The notes under the pieces: generated by a model
What the model saw: the letters and a program-made list of their open reading frames with translations, nothing else
What the model was told of the DNA's origin: nothing
Databases searched by the model: none
From: Algibacillus agarilyticus
GTDB lineage: Bacteria > Pseudomonadota > Gammaproteobacteria > Enterobacterales > Alteromonadaceae
Assembly (NCBI RefSeq): GCF_003286125.1
Contig: NZ_QMED01000012.1
Span: 314-64,313, forward strand
Reading direction: 5' to 3'
Length of the DNA stretch: 64,000 nucleotides
Shown: positions 36,061-45,509 of the stretch, in pieces
Position numbering within the stretch: position 1 is the first letter of the stretch
Layout: each line of letters opens with the position of its first letter
Translations under genes and position numbers: made by a program

Positions 36061-37656
36061 TTAAAATTGAATGAGTTTAATCATCAGCATAGCCGCACTG
36101 ATAGCAATAAAGGGCAATACAAACTGTACTAAAAACACCGATAAGCTCGTGCGGATCTGTTTGTGCATAAACGCCGTTCGTTGTATTAATTTTAAACCCA
36201 CAACTGAAATTACCGCTATAAAGCAACAGTAAACAATAGCTGAAAGTTCAAAACTAGGCGCTTGAAATTTAACTACATTAACTAAATTTAAAAACACATA
36301 AATAATAGTATAAGGTGCAATATAACGTAAGATGAAATGCCACGCATTAAATAATCTGCCTTCCATTTGCAACACTTGTTGGCAAAGTCTTTTATTTAAT
36401 CCCCAACTAACAAACAACGCAATTAACAAGCCGCCAATTGGAAGCATTACCTTTGACGTTAAATAATCAAAACTATCAAAGATTGACGTAGTGATAGGCT
36501 CAACACCCCAAATAAAATCAATTGTAAAGTGAGCCCAACTGCCGCTAACAAAACTATATATGGTTCCAACACCTAAGATCCACAAAACAACAGTTGAAAT
36601 AATAGCCGCTTGCCACCGTTTTATTTCCGCTTTTTCGACTAGCCACGCAACTGAAGACTCAATCAATGCAATAGCGGATGTAAAGGCAGCAAAAACTAAC
36701 ATGATAAAAAACAAGGTGCCAAAAAAAGTACCAAGTGGCATTTGACCAAACGCAATAGGTAATGTTTTAAAAATAAGACCCGGTCCGGCGGCTGCTTCCA
36801 TACTATTAGCAAATACAATCGGAAAAATAGCTAAACCTGCAACTAGCGCCACAATCGTATCGACAATTGAGATCCAGATAGAACTTTTCAGAATGGACGT
36901 ATTTTTAGGTAAATAAGCACCATACATCATCATAACGCCCGACGCTAAACTCAACGTAAAAAAAGCATGGCCAAGTGCTTCTAATACACCACTTATTGTC
37001 AGTTTAGAAAAATCAGGTTGAAACATAAACTTAAAAGCGCTAATAAAATCACCATACACAGCAGCATAACCAGCGATAATAAGCAGCAATACACACATCG
37101 CTGGCATCGCATAAGAAACGGCTTTTTCTAACCCTTTTTGAATACCACGCGCAACCACAAATCCAGTCATGGCTAAAATAAGCCCCGACCACAACATCAA
37201 CTCCATCGGGTTTGTGATAAATGTATTAAATATCTCACCGATTTGTGTTGGTGTTTTATCTACAAAATCTCCGCCGCCGGCTTTGAAAACGTAAGCAGAG
37301 GCCCAGCCTGCAATCACGGCATAAAACGACAGTATCGTAAAACCGGCGATAACACCTATCCACCCAGTGATCGCCCAGTATTTAGAGGCTTTGACTTGGT
37401 TAATTAACGTAAGAACGGAATTACTGGGGCTCTTTCGACCGGCTTTACCGATCATCACTTCAGCCATCATGACGGGAAGACCAATCAGTAAGATACACAG
37501 GAGGTAGACCAATACAAACGCACCGCCCCCGTTATCACCCATAATATAAGGAAACTTCCAAATATTACCCAAGCCAACCGCCGCGCCGGTTGCAGCAAGA
37601 ATATAAGCTAAACGGTTAGACCAAAGTGAATTTGAGGTATTTTGTGAAACGTCCAT
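36061..37656 (-). CDS. Neurotransmitter:sodium symporter (NSS) family transporter
   Basis: 531 aa, about 12 membrane segments. The NSS signature starts the protein: WSNRLAYILAATGAAVGLGNIWKFPY, with the unwound TM1 Na+ and substrate site (GAAVGLGN). GGGAFVLVYL and FFTLSLASGVMMMYGAYLP (TM6) fit the family. It probably imports an amino acid with Na+; the substrate cannot be read from sequence. I chose ATG 37656 (MDVSQN) over a TTG three codons earlier. It is first of a likely NSS-NhaC-pepN unit. Confidence 0.88.
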   Translation of the reverse strand: MDVSQNTSNSLWSNRLAYILAATGAAVGLGNIWKFPYIMGDNGGGAFVLVYLLCILLIGLPVMMAEVMIGKAGRKSPSNSVLTLINQVKASKYWAITGWIGVIAGFTILSFYAVIAGWASAYVFKAGGGDFVDKTPTQIGEIFNTFITNPMELMLWSGLILAMTGFVVARGIQKGLEKAVSYAMPAMCVLLLIIAGYAAVYGDFISAFKFMFQPDFSKLTISGVLEALGHAFFTLSLASGVMMMYGAYLPKNTSILKSSIWISIVDTIVALVAGLAIFPIVFANSMEAAAGPGLIFKTLPIAFGQMPLGTFFGTLFFIMLVFAAFTSAIALIESSVAWLVEKAEIKRWQAAIISTVVLWILGVGTIYSFVSGSWAHFTIDFIWGVEPITTSIFDSFDYLTSKVMLPIGGLLIALFVSWGLNKRLCQQVLQMEGRLFNAWHFILRYIAPYTIIYVFLNLVNVVKFQAPSFELSAIVYCCFIAVISVVGLKLIQRTAFMHKQIRTSLSVFLVQFVLPFIAISAAMLMIKLIQF

Positions 37657-37926
37657 AAGAAGCAATAACCTTTGTTTTTATTATTTTTACAGTAAGCTAA
37701 TTAGACCCAAGCCGATTTTACCAAGGCATGATAAAACCAAAAAGCGAGCGAGTCTTTATTGACAACCCGCTTGAATTCAAGAGACGACAATAAATTCGTT
37801 CTGAATTGTGAAGTCACTTGGCTATATAAATACACTAAAAATTAAACGCCGTGAAGACAACATTAAACATTTTAAATGTTTGGTTTGGATTTGGGTTTTG
37901 GAAATTTATACGGATTGAACGAAAAC

Positions 37927-37958
37927 ACTTAGCCTGCCTCGAAAAGAGCAGGCTAAGT
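37927..37958 (-). terminator. Terminator hairpin after prc
   Basis: An 11-bp perfect stem ACTTAGCCTGC/GCAGGCTAAGT followed on the minus strand by GTTTTCG. It starts 13 bp after the prc stop. The rest of the 37657-37970 gap holds nothing recognisable apart from the NSS promoter region. Confidence 0.65.
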
Positions 37959-37970
37959 GAATTGGATATT

Positions 37971-39995
37971 TTATTTTTGAATTAGGTTTGCGTAGTCGTA
38001 AGTGATATTTGCCGTTTCATCTAATAGCGGATCAAGTTCACTTAATTCTTCCGGTAAATCATCAACTGTTTTAACCGCTTCTTTACCTAAACGTTTCAAA
38101 CGTTCATTAGCGCGTTTTAATCTTTTTGCTTGGTTTTCATCACGACGCTTAACTTTTTCAGCTTCAACCAAGGTTTCAAATTTTCGGTCTTTGGTTTTAT
38201 TATATTCAGCAATATCTTCGGCTAAATACGCAAACTCAGGATTCGTTTTAATACGGACTTGGTGATCAACATCTAACTTGGTGATCATTGGGGATAAGCT
38301 AGTGAAAGTATCATAGGTTGCAGGCTTAATTTTATCCCACGGTAACGCATTTTCAGCTTTAGCTTCGCCCCATTCTGCTGGGTCGATAGGTGATGGGAAT
38401 GAAATGTCTGGCTGTACACCCTTGTGCTGAGTGCTACCGCCATTAATACGATAGAACTTAGCAAATGTGTATTGAATATGACCTAAAGGCTTATCAAATA
38501 AATCAAAGCGCTTGTTTAATGATTTATGTTGTTGAACCGTACCTTTACCAAAGCTATTTTCACCAATAATAATCGCTCGACCATAATCTTGCATAGCCGC
38601 GGCAAAAATTTCTGAAGCTGATGCGCTGTATCGGTCAATCAAGACAACTAAAGGGCCTGAATAATGTACGCTCTTATCTAAATCACGATGAATATCAATT
38701 CTGTCGGTCATGTTGCGAACTTGAACAACAGGGCCTGACTCAAAGAACAAACCACTTAGCATGATAGATTCAGGTAAAGACCCACCACCATTACCGCGTA
38801 AATCAACAATAACCGCTTCGACCTTCTCTTCTTTGAGTTTGTCTAATTCAGCTTTAACATCGTTTGTTAGATTATTATAAAAACTTGGAATTTCGATAAC
38901 ACCTAACTTACGATCTTTATTTTTACCTTCTGGCGCGTTATAAACTTTAGAAATCGCTTTACGGTCTTCTAGTTTTATCTTGTCACGGATAAGTCGCACT
39001 TCATTGAGTTGATTATCAGCTGAATCACCTTTTAGAATTTGTAAACTCACTTCAGTGCCCTTAGGCCCTTTAATCAGTTCAACTACATCATCTAAACGCC
39101 AACCAATAACATCAATAAACTCTTTGTCTTCTTGTGCAACACCCACGATTTTATCTTCAGGTTTAAGCTTTTCTGAGCGATCAGCGGGTCCACCCGGCAC
39201 AAGTGAGCGAATAGTGGTAAAGTCATCTTCGATAGATAAAACCGCACCAATGCCTTCTAATGATAAATTCATCTCCATTTGAAAACGGTCTGCATTACGC
39301 GGAGACAAATAGCTAGTATGCGCTTCAATGCTGCGAGCAAAAGAGTTCATCACTAACTGGAATGCGTCTTCACTTTGACCTTGTGAAACACGTTTAATCG
39401 CAGCGTTGTAACGCTTACCTAACAGTTCTTGAATTTCAGGCCATTTTTTGCCCGTTAGTTTTAAGTTCAACGCATCATACTTAACCCGTTGACGCCAAAA
39501 TTCGTTTAATTCGTTTAAATCTTTAGCCCAAAGCGCGTCTTCACGATCGTAATAATAAGCATCGCCAGCTTTGTTAAAGTCCATTTCTTTATCTAATAAG
39601 CTCAACGCATATTGATAACGTTCATAACGGCGTTGTTGGTTTAAAACAAATATATCAAACGCGAATTTGAGTTTGCCGCTGGCTAATCCATCATCGAATT
39701 GCTTTTGATGTACTTTTAAGTTGTCAACGTCACTTTGCAAAAAGAATTGCTTGTTAAAATCTAACTGGCGTAAATAACGATCAAAAACCTTTACCGAAAA
39801 GTCATCATCAGGGTTAATGCGTTTATAATGTGAGCGAGTGAAGTAATTATAAACACGCTTACTGGCCAATAAATGCTGACTTTCTTGGGTTAGTTTAGGT
39901 AAATCTTCTAACGCAATTTTCGCATCCAACGCCAAAACAGGCGTTGCTAATAAACCAACAAGTATACCGGTTAAGGCGCATTTCAATTTATACAT
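37971..39995 (-). CDS. prc: Tail-specific protease Prc
   Basis: 674 aa (E. coli Prc 682). Periplasmic S41 serine protease that degrades proteins with nonpolar C-termini and processes PBP3 and wall hydrolases. Signal peptide residues 1-22 (cleavage near VLALDA). N-terminal helical region to ~230, PDZ domain ~235-330 (SIEDDFTTIRSLVPGGPA), catalytic S41 core ~350-560 with DRYSASASEIFAAA (Ser near 457) and GENSFGKGTVQ (Lys about 25 residues on). The C-terminal helical domain is present. It follows proQ by 15 bp, as in E. coli. Confidence 0.95.
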   Translation of the reverse strand: MYKLKCALTGILVGLLATPVLALDAKIALEDLPKLTQESQHLLASKRVYNYFTRSHYKRINPDDDFSVKVFDRYLRQLDFNKQFFLQSDVDNLKVHQKQFDDGLASGKLKFAFDIFVLNQQRRYERYQYALSLLDKEMDFNKAGDAYYYDREDALWAKDLNELNEFWRQRVKYDALNLKLTGKKWPEIQELLGKRYNAAIKRVSQGQSEDAFQLVMNSFARSIEAHTSYLSPRNADRFQMEMNLSLEGIGAVLSIEDDFTTIRSLVPGGPADRSEKLKPEDKIVGVAQEDKEFIDVIGWRLDDVVELIKGPKGTEVSLQILKGDSADNQLNEVRLIRDKIKLEDRKAISKVYNAPEGKNKDRKLGVIEIPSFYNNLTNDVKAELDKLKEEKVEAVIVDLRGNGGGSLPESIMLSGLFFESGPVVQVRNMTDRIDIHRDLDKSVHYSGPLVVLIDRYSASASEIFAAAMQDYGRAIIIGENSFGKGTVQQHKSLNKRFDLFDKPLGHIQYTFAKFYRINGGSTQHKGVQPDISFPSPIDPAEWGEAKAENALPWDKIKPATYDTFTSLSPMITKLDVDHQVRIKTNPEFAYLAEDIAEYNKTKDRKFETLVEAEKVKRRDENQAKRLKRANERLKRLGKEAVKTVDDLPEELSELDPLLDETANITYDYANLIQK

Positions 39996-40010
39996 TCAAT
40001 CGCTACTCCA

Positions 40011-40760
40011 TTACTTAACGATGTTAGATTTTTCAGTTTTAATCGTAAAACCAGTCGCAGTAACCACTACAACTTCATCGTTATTTATTTCTTTAACTGT
40101 AGCACCAATTGGTGCTCTGCCCATTGAGACAAACACATCTTTACCAACAAACAAACCGGTATCAACCGTATGTTGTTTTTTAACGTTAACTTCAACGTTT
40201 TTCGCTTTTGGCGCTCGTTTTGCCGCAGGCTTAGGTTTTCTGTCTTTGTTAGCTGCATTTTGCGGACGCTTATCACGCTTAGGCGCATTTTGCTTACGCT
40301 TTTCTGCTGCTTTTTTCTTGCTTTCAGTTAATGTCGTTTTAGCATGTTCAACATGTTCTGCTTCTATCGCTTCAACTTCATTACCTTGAATATCAACACG
40401 CATAGCGCCTTCTTTGATAGAATCAAGGTAACGCCAGCTTGACGTATATTTACGGAGTGCAGTCCGTAAAATAGTACGAGAAACTTTGCCTTCTTTATCT
40501 ACTTCTTCAGCTAGATCTTTAAAAATACCAATTTTGATGGGTTTTGCATTACCTTTAACCGAAAAACAATTTGGAAATTGTTCAGCTAAATAAGCAATAA
40601 CAGCATTAGTCTCTTTAATTTTTTCAACGGTTTCTTCTACGGTGGTTTCAGTCGTTTCAGCGACTTCATTAACATTTTCCGTGTTAACCACTTCTGCTTC
40701 AGCAACCGCTTCAGTAACGACCGTTTCTTCTACATTTTTTACTTGTTCATTTTCTTGCAT
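40011..40760 (-). CDS. proQ: RNA chaperone ProQ
   Basis: 249 aa (E. coli ProQ 232). Global sRNA/mRNA 3'-end-binding protein. The FinO-type domain spans ~45-165 (YLAEQFPNCFSV, PIKIGIFKDL, LRTALRKYTSSWRYLDSI), then a basic Lys/Arg/Pro linker (~140-200) and a C-terminal Tudor-like domain (VFVSMGRAPIGATVKEI). An unusual acidic, Glu/Val/Thr-rich N-terminal extension of about 45 residues precedes the FinO domain. It is in an operon with prc. Confidence 0.93.
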   Translation of the reverse strand: MQENEQVKNVEETVVTEAVAEAEVVNTENVNEVAETTETTVEETVEKIKETNAVIAYLAEQFPNCFSVKGNAKPIKIGIFKDLAEEVDKEGKVSRTILRTALRKYTSSWRYLDSIKEGAMRVDIQGNEVEAIEAEHVEHAKTTLTESKKKAAEKRKQNAPKRDKRPQNAANKDRKPKPAAKRAPKAKNVEVNVKKQHTVDTGLFVGKDVFVSMGRAPIGATVKEINNDEVVVVTATGFTIKTEKSNIVK

Positions 40761-40780
40761 AACTTCACCAATACTCTAAT

Positions 40781-41050
40781 TTAAAGTTGATCTGCTAAAA
40801 ACAAATCAACCCAATTAGATATTTCATCTTCATCTTCAAATTCGGTTAGGTACTCATTAGATGCTAATAATGCCACTGCATTATTTAACAATTCAATGAG
40901 CTTTTCGGGATCGACATCTTCGTCTGCATTACCATATATGATATGCAATACGTTATTCAGGTTATCAGCAGCTAATTCGGCATCTTCATGCCAATCGCTA
41001 AAATGATGGGGTTCAACTAAATAATCTTGAATGATAACAAATTCTTTCAA
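40781..41050 (-). CDS. Small acidic hypothetical protein upstream of proQ
   Basis: 89 aa, very acidic, with no membrane segment and no recognised family. Features: EPHHFSDWHEDAELAADNL near 13-31 and an Asp/Glu-rich C-terminus (FEDEDEISNWVDLFLADQL). It lies 20 bp upstream of proQ on the same strand, so it is probably translated from the same message. Position and acidity would suit a partner of the basic ProQ, but nothing demonstrates this. Confidence 0.55.
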   Translation of the reverse strand: MKEFVIIQDYLVEPHHFSDWHEDAELAADNLNNVLHIIYGNADEDVDPEKLIELLNNAVALLASNEYLTEFEDEDEISNWVDLFLADQL

Positions 41051-41092
41051 ATCTTCTTACCTAGATATGAGTTTTTAAACATTCAATAAGCC

Positions 41093-41515
41093 TCATAGAA
41101 GTTCATCGAAGTATTTATTGCGTTTATTAAGCGGCCTATCAATATCAAGTACGCCAAATAAAGCTTTATCGTTCATGATGGGAAACACACTTTGTGAATT
41201 ACTCGCAACGTTGCAAACTAAATAATTAGCCATATCGTGAACGTTGATTACTCTTAATATTTTCATTAGTTTTAATGATAAAGGCCAGGTTATAAACACA
41301 ATCAGAGGTTGAGCTATCATTGAGTCATACTTTTTAATAGCTAAAGAAAAAGATTGTATAAAAGGTGCTAAATAGCCGGCAACAAAATTTAGATAAAAAC
41401 AACCTAAAGAGCGCTGAACTAACACACGAGCTTTTATTTTATAACGACTTATTTTTCCTACAAACATGAAAATAATTGAATATTTAAAGTAAGCGCCTAA
41501 GTTAACCGTATTCAA
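41093..41515 (-). pseudogene. yebR: Decayed YebR-like GAF protein (free Met-R-sulfoxide reductase relic)
   Basis: 140 codons against about 165 in intact YebR. Residues ~89-130 (INVHDM ... CNVASNSQSVFPI ... GVLDIDRP) match the second half of the GAF domain, with Cys101 at the place of the catalytic E. coli Cys118. Upstream, GCFYLN and APFIQS echo WAGFYLL and GPFQGK, but the block that should hold the other two redox cysteines (ACVRIP-GRGVCG) reads as an unrelated hydrophobic stretch, and the C-terminal helix is lost. E. coli also has yebR upstream of proQ-prc, which supports the identification. Probably non-functional. Confidence 0.65.
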
Positions 41516-41523
41516 AGAGAATT

Positions 41524-41545
41524 AAAACCTCTTTTTGAGGTTTTT
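41524..41545 (-). terminator. Terminator hairpin after hda
   Basis: AAAACCTC/GAGGTTTT stem with a 5-base loop, about 70 bp beyond the hda stop. The flanking T-rich and A-rich sides could serve either strand. Confidence 0.5.
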
Positions 41546-41614
41546 AGCTTATTAAGGCTTAATTTGGGTTGGAATGTTAAGTTTAGATATCTCAAAAGTA
41601 TATTTTTACTTTAA

Positions 41615-42322
41615 TTACCAATTCATAACAGATTTAACAAAGGGAATAGTTAAACGTCGCTGCGCTTCTAAAGACAGCTTATCGAGCTTCTCTAGACATT
41701 GCATAATGATGTGTGGGTCACGACTTAACCTAACGTGTATAAAGTTAGCCACATCGTCAGCTAACACCATTCCTTTACAATTAGCTCTAAATTGCATGAG
41801 TTCTATTTGTTGCTCATCACTTAACATTTCTAAGCGCCATATTGCGCCCCACTCAAGACGAGAAACTAAATCAGCTAAATGAAATTGACAATCAGCGGGT
41901 TTACTTTTGGCACTAAAAATTATTTTTTTACCGTTTTCAACGACACGGTTAATCAAATCAAACATGGCCTGTTGCCAATCGTGGTTAATATTTAGTAGAT
42001 CAATATCATCGACGCATAAAATATCAAATTGCTCCATTCCTAAAGTCGCATCGCAATCATATTGAACAAACGCTTTCATCGGAATGTACTGGCAAATAAT
42101 ATTTTGATCGGCAGTAAACTGGCTAATCGCTTGTAACAGGTGACTTTTTCCGGTGCCCCGTTGTCCATATATATAAAGAATAGAATCACTGGGTTTTAGA
42201 CTTTTAGCTTGCACAAAATCGGCTAACGCGCTAATTAATACCTCGTTACCCTGAGTATAAAAATTTTCAAGCGAATCTTCACGATCTACAGCAAAGTCGA
42301 TAGTTAACTGATTCTGAATCAA
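41615..42322 (-). CDS. hda: DnaA regulatory inactivator Hda
   Basis: 235 aa AAA+ protein homologous to DnaA domain III. Together with the DNA-loaded beta clamp it stimulates DnaA-ATP hydrolysis to stop re-initiation. Walker A GQRGTGKSHL is at ~50-59, Walker B (FDILCVDDIDLL) near 97 and the sensor/arginine-finger region LVSRLEWGAIWRLE near 150. The N-terminus MIQNQLTIDFAV fits the clamp-binding QL-(S/T)-(L/I)-F motif. Its ATG overlaps the DUF2066 stop by 4 bp. Confidence 0.94.
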   Translation of the reverse strand: MIQNQLTIDFAVDREDSLENFYTQGNEVLISALADFVQAKSLKPSDSILYIYGQRGTGKSHLLQAISQFTADQNIICQYIPMKAFVQYDCDATLGMEQFDILCVDDIDLLNINHDWQQAMFDLINRVVENGKKIIFSAKSKPADCQFHLADLVSRLEWGAIWRLEMLSDEQQIELMQFRANCKGMVLADDVANFIHVRLSRDPHIIMQCLEKLDKLSLEAQRRLTIPFVKSVMNW

Positions 42323-43422
42323 GGGCTAACATCCGTCCAAGTATAGTAATTCTCGACAGGTAAAATTTCGCCAAATTGCGGCTTAACCGCTTTAACCCGT
42401 TCATCAAGGTCCAGCACCGTTATAACGTCAATGGCTTCACCTAATAGCTCAACCTCAAACTGAACACCAAATTGATTCACTTGGTAGATACGTGCGTTCG
42501 CAATAGGTGAAAGCGAATTAAGGTAACGTTCCAAATTTAGAGCTTGCGTCATGTTATTGATATCAGCAAAGGTTAAATATACATTCGCCAAATCACTTTG
42601 GTAAGCTTGTGCTTTTATTGCGTAATGCTCACCAAGTTGATCGGCTATCCAGTCTAGGGCATCCAACGCAATTTGTGCTTTCGAATTTCCTGTCAACTCA
42701 ACAGTTAATGGCTTATCTAATAAAAGCAATGAAACTTGCCCAAGCCAATTAGCCGATAAAAAACTATTTTGTGCGTTTTTTTCGTTACTGTCTTGCTGAA
42801 AGACTTTAATGCTGGCAATTACATCAGGTTGATAACGATGACTTGCTTCAATAATAGGCGCTTCAAAACGCCCCCAAATATCATTTGCTTGAATTTGCAT
42901 CGCGTCATCAAAGTCCATAATAGGAAAAATAACCGGGATACCGCGCTCTTTTGCTCGCGGTTGATATTGCTCAATAACCGCGGCTGCATCTTCGGCAACG
43001 ATAGACCGTTCAAATTGACCTTGTTGCTCAGCTAACCAAATGAGCGTTAAAGGTCGACGTGCTCCCCAAATGGCATATTCATTTTGCTTAAGTAAGTTAT
43101 TAACCGCTTTTGGGTTAAAATCAATATCGAGAAACAAATCATCAATTACACGACGATAAGCGTATCGAGTCACATATTTGTTCGCCGTTCTGATCGCACT
43201 TTTTATTTCACTATTATTTTTTATATGCTTTTTACCCGCCACGCGGATCAATACATTTTCAAGCGCATCTCGATATGCCACTTTGCGCTGATTTTGACTT
43301 TGATCGGGCACCGATATACTCGCTTTGTATAAATCGGCAACTTCTACCGCTTGCACAGATAAAAAGAGTGCCGAACAAAAGCCAAAAACGATAAAAGCTG
43401 AAATTTTAATCATCTTGCTCAA
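42319..43422 (-). CDS. DUF2066 periplasmic protein
   Basis: 367 aa. N-terminal signal peptide (~1-26, cleavage near VQAVEVADLY). The early DQSQNQRKVAYRDALENVLIRVAGK is characteristic of DUF2066 proteins, which commonly sit between purM and hda in gammaproteobacteria. Function unknown. It is translationally coupled to hda and divergent from purM across a 399-bp gap. Confidence 0.85.
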   Translation of the reverse strand: MSKMIKISAFIVFGFCSALFLSVQAVEVADLYKASISVPDQSQNQRKVAYRDALENVLIRVAGKKHIKNNSEIKSAIRTANKYVTRYAYRRVIDDLFLDIDFNPKAVNNLLKQNEYAIWGARRPLTLIWLAEQQGQFERSIVAEDAAAVIEQYQPRAKERGIPVIFPIMDFDDAMQIQANDIWGRFEAPIIEASHRYQPDVIASIKVFQQDSNEKNAQNSFLSANWLGQVSLLLLDKPLTVELTGNSKAQIALDALDWIADQLGEHYAIKAQAYQSDLANVYLTFADINNMTQALNLERYLNSLSPIANARIYQVNQFGVQFEVELLGEAIDVITVLDLDERVKAVKPQFGEILPVENYYTWTDVSP

Positions 43423-43743
43423 TTAATAGACTTCCCTATAGTGTCATTACCTAAAAGTGTACCATTACCACACATAAAAATATTGCAGATCTAGTTTAAC
43501 AGGCATAAAAGTAGAATAAAGTAGTAGATAATGTACGAAAGCATTTTTATTACTTTTACAGCGTTGTTACAATAGGCGCAAGTGAGTTCATATTTTTCGA
43601 ATAAGTATATTTTGTTTAACATGCACTAATTTAACAACCTATGCTTATAATTTAAGCTAGCGGTTAAATATTAGCGGTTTTTAAAATAACCCGCATTGCA
43701 TGCTTGATTTAAACAATGCATCTTTTATAGCGATAGAATATGG

Positions 43744-43768
43744 ATTGGTTTACGCATTGTAAACCGAT
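43744..43768. promoter_or_regulatory. Operator-like inverted repeat upstream of purM
   Basis: ATTGGTTTAC-GCATT-GTAAACCGAT: 10-bp arms with one mismatch around a 5-base centre, 54 bp before the purM start. It could bind a dimeric regulator or form a leader hairpin. It does not match the PurR consensus. Confidence 0.35.
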
Positions 43769-43810
43769 ACCGCAACCCTTATAAGTGTTAAGCTTTAATT
43801 TTATATTTTG

Positions 43811-43816
43811 AAGGAG
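43811..43816 (+). promoter_or_regulatory. Ribosome binding site of purM
   Basis: AAGGAG 5 bp before the GTG at 43822. This strong site decides the non-ATG start. Confidence 0.8.
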
Positions 43817-43821
43817 CCACC

Positions 43822-44862
43822 GTGGCTGAACAGAAAACCTCTCTAAGTTACAAAGACGCTGGTGTTGATATTGATGCTGGTAACGCATTAGTCGACCGAA
43901 TTAAAAACGTTACGAAATCAACTCGTCGCCCTGAAGTCATGGGTGGTTTAGGTGGCTTTGGTGCGTTATGTCGCCTTCCAACGAAATACAAAAAACCATT
44001 ACTTGTTTCAGGTACAGATGGTGTTGGTACTAAATTGCGTTTAGCCATTGATCTTAAAAAGCACGATACTGTGGGTATCGACTTAGTTGCGATGTGTGTT
44101 AATGATTTAATTGTTCAAGGTGCTGAGCCATTATTCTTTTTAGATTATTACGCTACCGGAAAATTAGATGTCGACATCGCAGCATCGGTTGTAACGGGCA
44201 TTGGAGAAGGTTGTAAATTATCTAACTGTGCCTTAATTGGTGGCGAAACCGCTGAAATGCCAGGTATGTACGAAGGTGACGATTACGATATCGCTGGCTT
44301 CTGCGTGGGTGTTGTTGAAGAAGAAAAAGTGATTGACGGCACAAAAGTAAAAGCCACTGATGCCATTATTGCTTTAGGTTCATCAGGCCCACATTCAAAT
44401 GGTTATTCATTAATACGTAAAGTATTAGAAGTGAGTAATGCCGATTTAGATGCTGACTTAGAAGGTAAGCCGCTTAAAGATCATTTACTTGAACCCACCC
44501 GCATCTATGTTAAATCGGTTTTAAATTTACTTGAAACCATTGATGTTAATGCTATCTCGCACATAACAGGCGGTGGCTTTTGGGAAAATATTCCTCGCGT
44601 ATTACCAAGCGATGCTAAAGCGATTATTAGTAAAGACAGTTGGGAATGGCCTGCTGTGTTTAATTGGTTACAAGAACAAGGCAATATCACGGATCATGAA
44701 ATGTTACGCACATTTAACTGTGGTGTTGGTTTAGTTATTGTTGTTGATCAAGATAAAGCCGATCAAGCTATCGAAATCTTAAATCAAGCCGGTGAAAACG
44801 CTTGGTTAGTCGGTTCGATTGCAACGGCAGCCGAAGGCGAACAACAAGTCGAGATGGTGTAA
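43822..44862 (+). CDS. purM: Phosphoribosylformylglycinamidine cyclo-ligase
   Basis: 346 aa (E. coli 345). AIR synthetase: converts FGAM to AIR with ATP, step five of purine synthesis. The GTG start is fixed by the AAGGAG. Typical motifs: [14 protein letters not shown] at 10-22, [21 protein letters not shown] near 62-75, [11 protein letters not shown] near 140 and [15 protein letters not shown] near 247. It is followed by purN after 8 bp. Confidence 0.97.
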   Translation: MAEQKTSLSYKDAGVDIDAGNALVDRIKNVTKSTRRPEVMGGLGGFGALCRLPTKYKKPLLVSGTDGVGTKLRLAIDLKKHDTVGIDLVAMCVNDLIVQGAEPLFFLDYYATGKLDVDIAASVVTGIGEGCKLSNCALIGGETAEMPGMYEGDDYDIAGFCVGVVEEEKVIDGTKVKATDAIIALGSSGPHSNGYSLIRKVLEVSNADLDADLEGKPLKDHLLEPTRIYVKSVLNLLETIDVNAISHITGGGFWENIPRVLPSDAKAIISKDSWEWPAVFNWLQEQGNITDHEMLRTFNCGVGLVIVVDQDKADQAIEILNQAGENAWLVGSIATAAEGEQQVEMV

Positions 44863-44870
44863 CCACGACT

Positions 44871-45509
44871 ATGGCTTCACCTTCTATTGTTGTACTTATT
44901 TCAGGTGGCGGTACTAACTTACAAGCAATTATTGATGCTTGTAAGTTAGGTGACGTACAAGGTCAAATCACAGGCGTTATTTCGAACAAAGCAGATGCCT
45001 TTGGTTTGACTCGTGCACAAAATGCCAATATTCCCACCGCCACGCTAAATCATAAAGATTTCGATAGTCGAGAAAATTATGATCAAGCATTAATTAAAGT
45101 TATTGATCAATTTAAGCCAGATTTGGTTGTATTAGCGGGTTTTATGCGTATTTTAACCCCTAATTTTGTCCAGCATTATCAAAATAAAATGCTGAATATA
45201 CACCCTTCTCTGCTACCAAAATATCAAGGCTTAAATACACATCAACGTGCAATTGACGCAAATGATAAAGAACATGGTGTTAGTGTTCATTTTGTTACTG
45301 AAGAACTGGACGGTGGACCCGTTGTATTGCAAGCCAAAGTCGATATATTGGCGCAAGATACAGCAGATTCTTTAGCACAAAAGGTTCACAAGCAAGAATA
45401 CATCATATATCCTAAAGTTATAAACTGGTTCTGTCAGGGACGATTGACAATGGTTAACGGAATAGCGCAACTAGACAATCAACCTCTTTCTGAACAAGGT
45501 CACATTTAA
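44871..45509 (+). CDS. purN: Phosphoribosylglycinamide formyltransferase
   Basis: 212 aa (E. coli 212). GAR transformylase using 10-formyl-tetrahydrofolate, step three of purine synthesis. LISGGGTNLQAIID is near 8-21, catalytic NIHPSLLPKYQG near 105 (Asn, His) and HFVTEELDGGPV near 137 with the catalytic Asp. I chose ATG 44871 (MASPSIV); the frame opens earlier only inside purM. The stop overlaps the next gene's ATG by one base (TAATG). Confidence 0.96.
   Translation: MASPSIVVLISGGGTNLQAIIDACKLGDVQGQITGVISNKADAFGLTRAQNANIPTATLNHKDFDSRENYDQALIKVIDQFKPDLVVLAGFMRILTPNFVQHYQNKMLNIHPSLLPKYQGLNTHQRAIDANDKEHGVSVHFVTEELDGGPVVLQAKVDILAQDTADSLAQKVHKQEYIIYPKVINWFCQGRLTMVNGIAQLDNQPLSEQGHI

Larger units (their letters stand above)
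43423..43821. other. Divergent intergenic region DUF2066 / purM
   Basis: 399 bp without a gene. It should hold promoters for both directions. I found no convincing PurR operator. The one notable element is the inverted repeat at 43744-43768. Confidence 0.5.

Noticed and set aside
43530-43550. PurR operator upstream of purM (ACGAAAGCATTTTTATT)
   Set aside because: Only about 10 of 16 consensus positions match and the essential central CG is missing.
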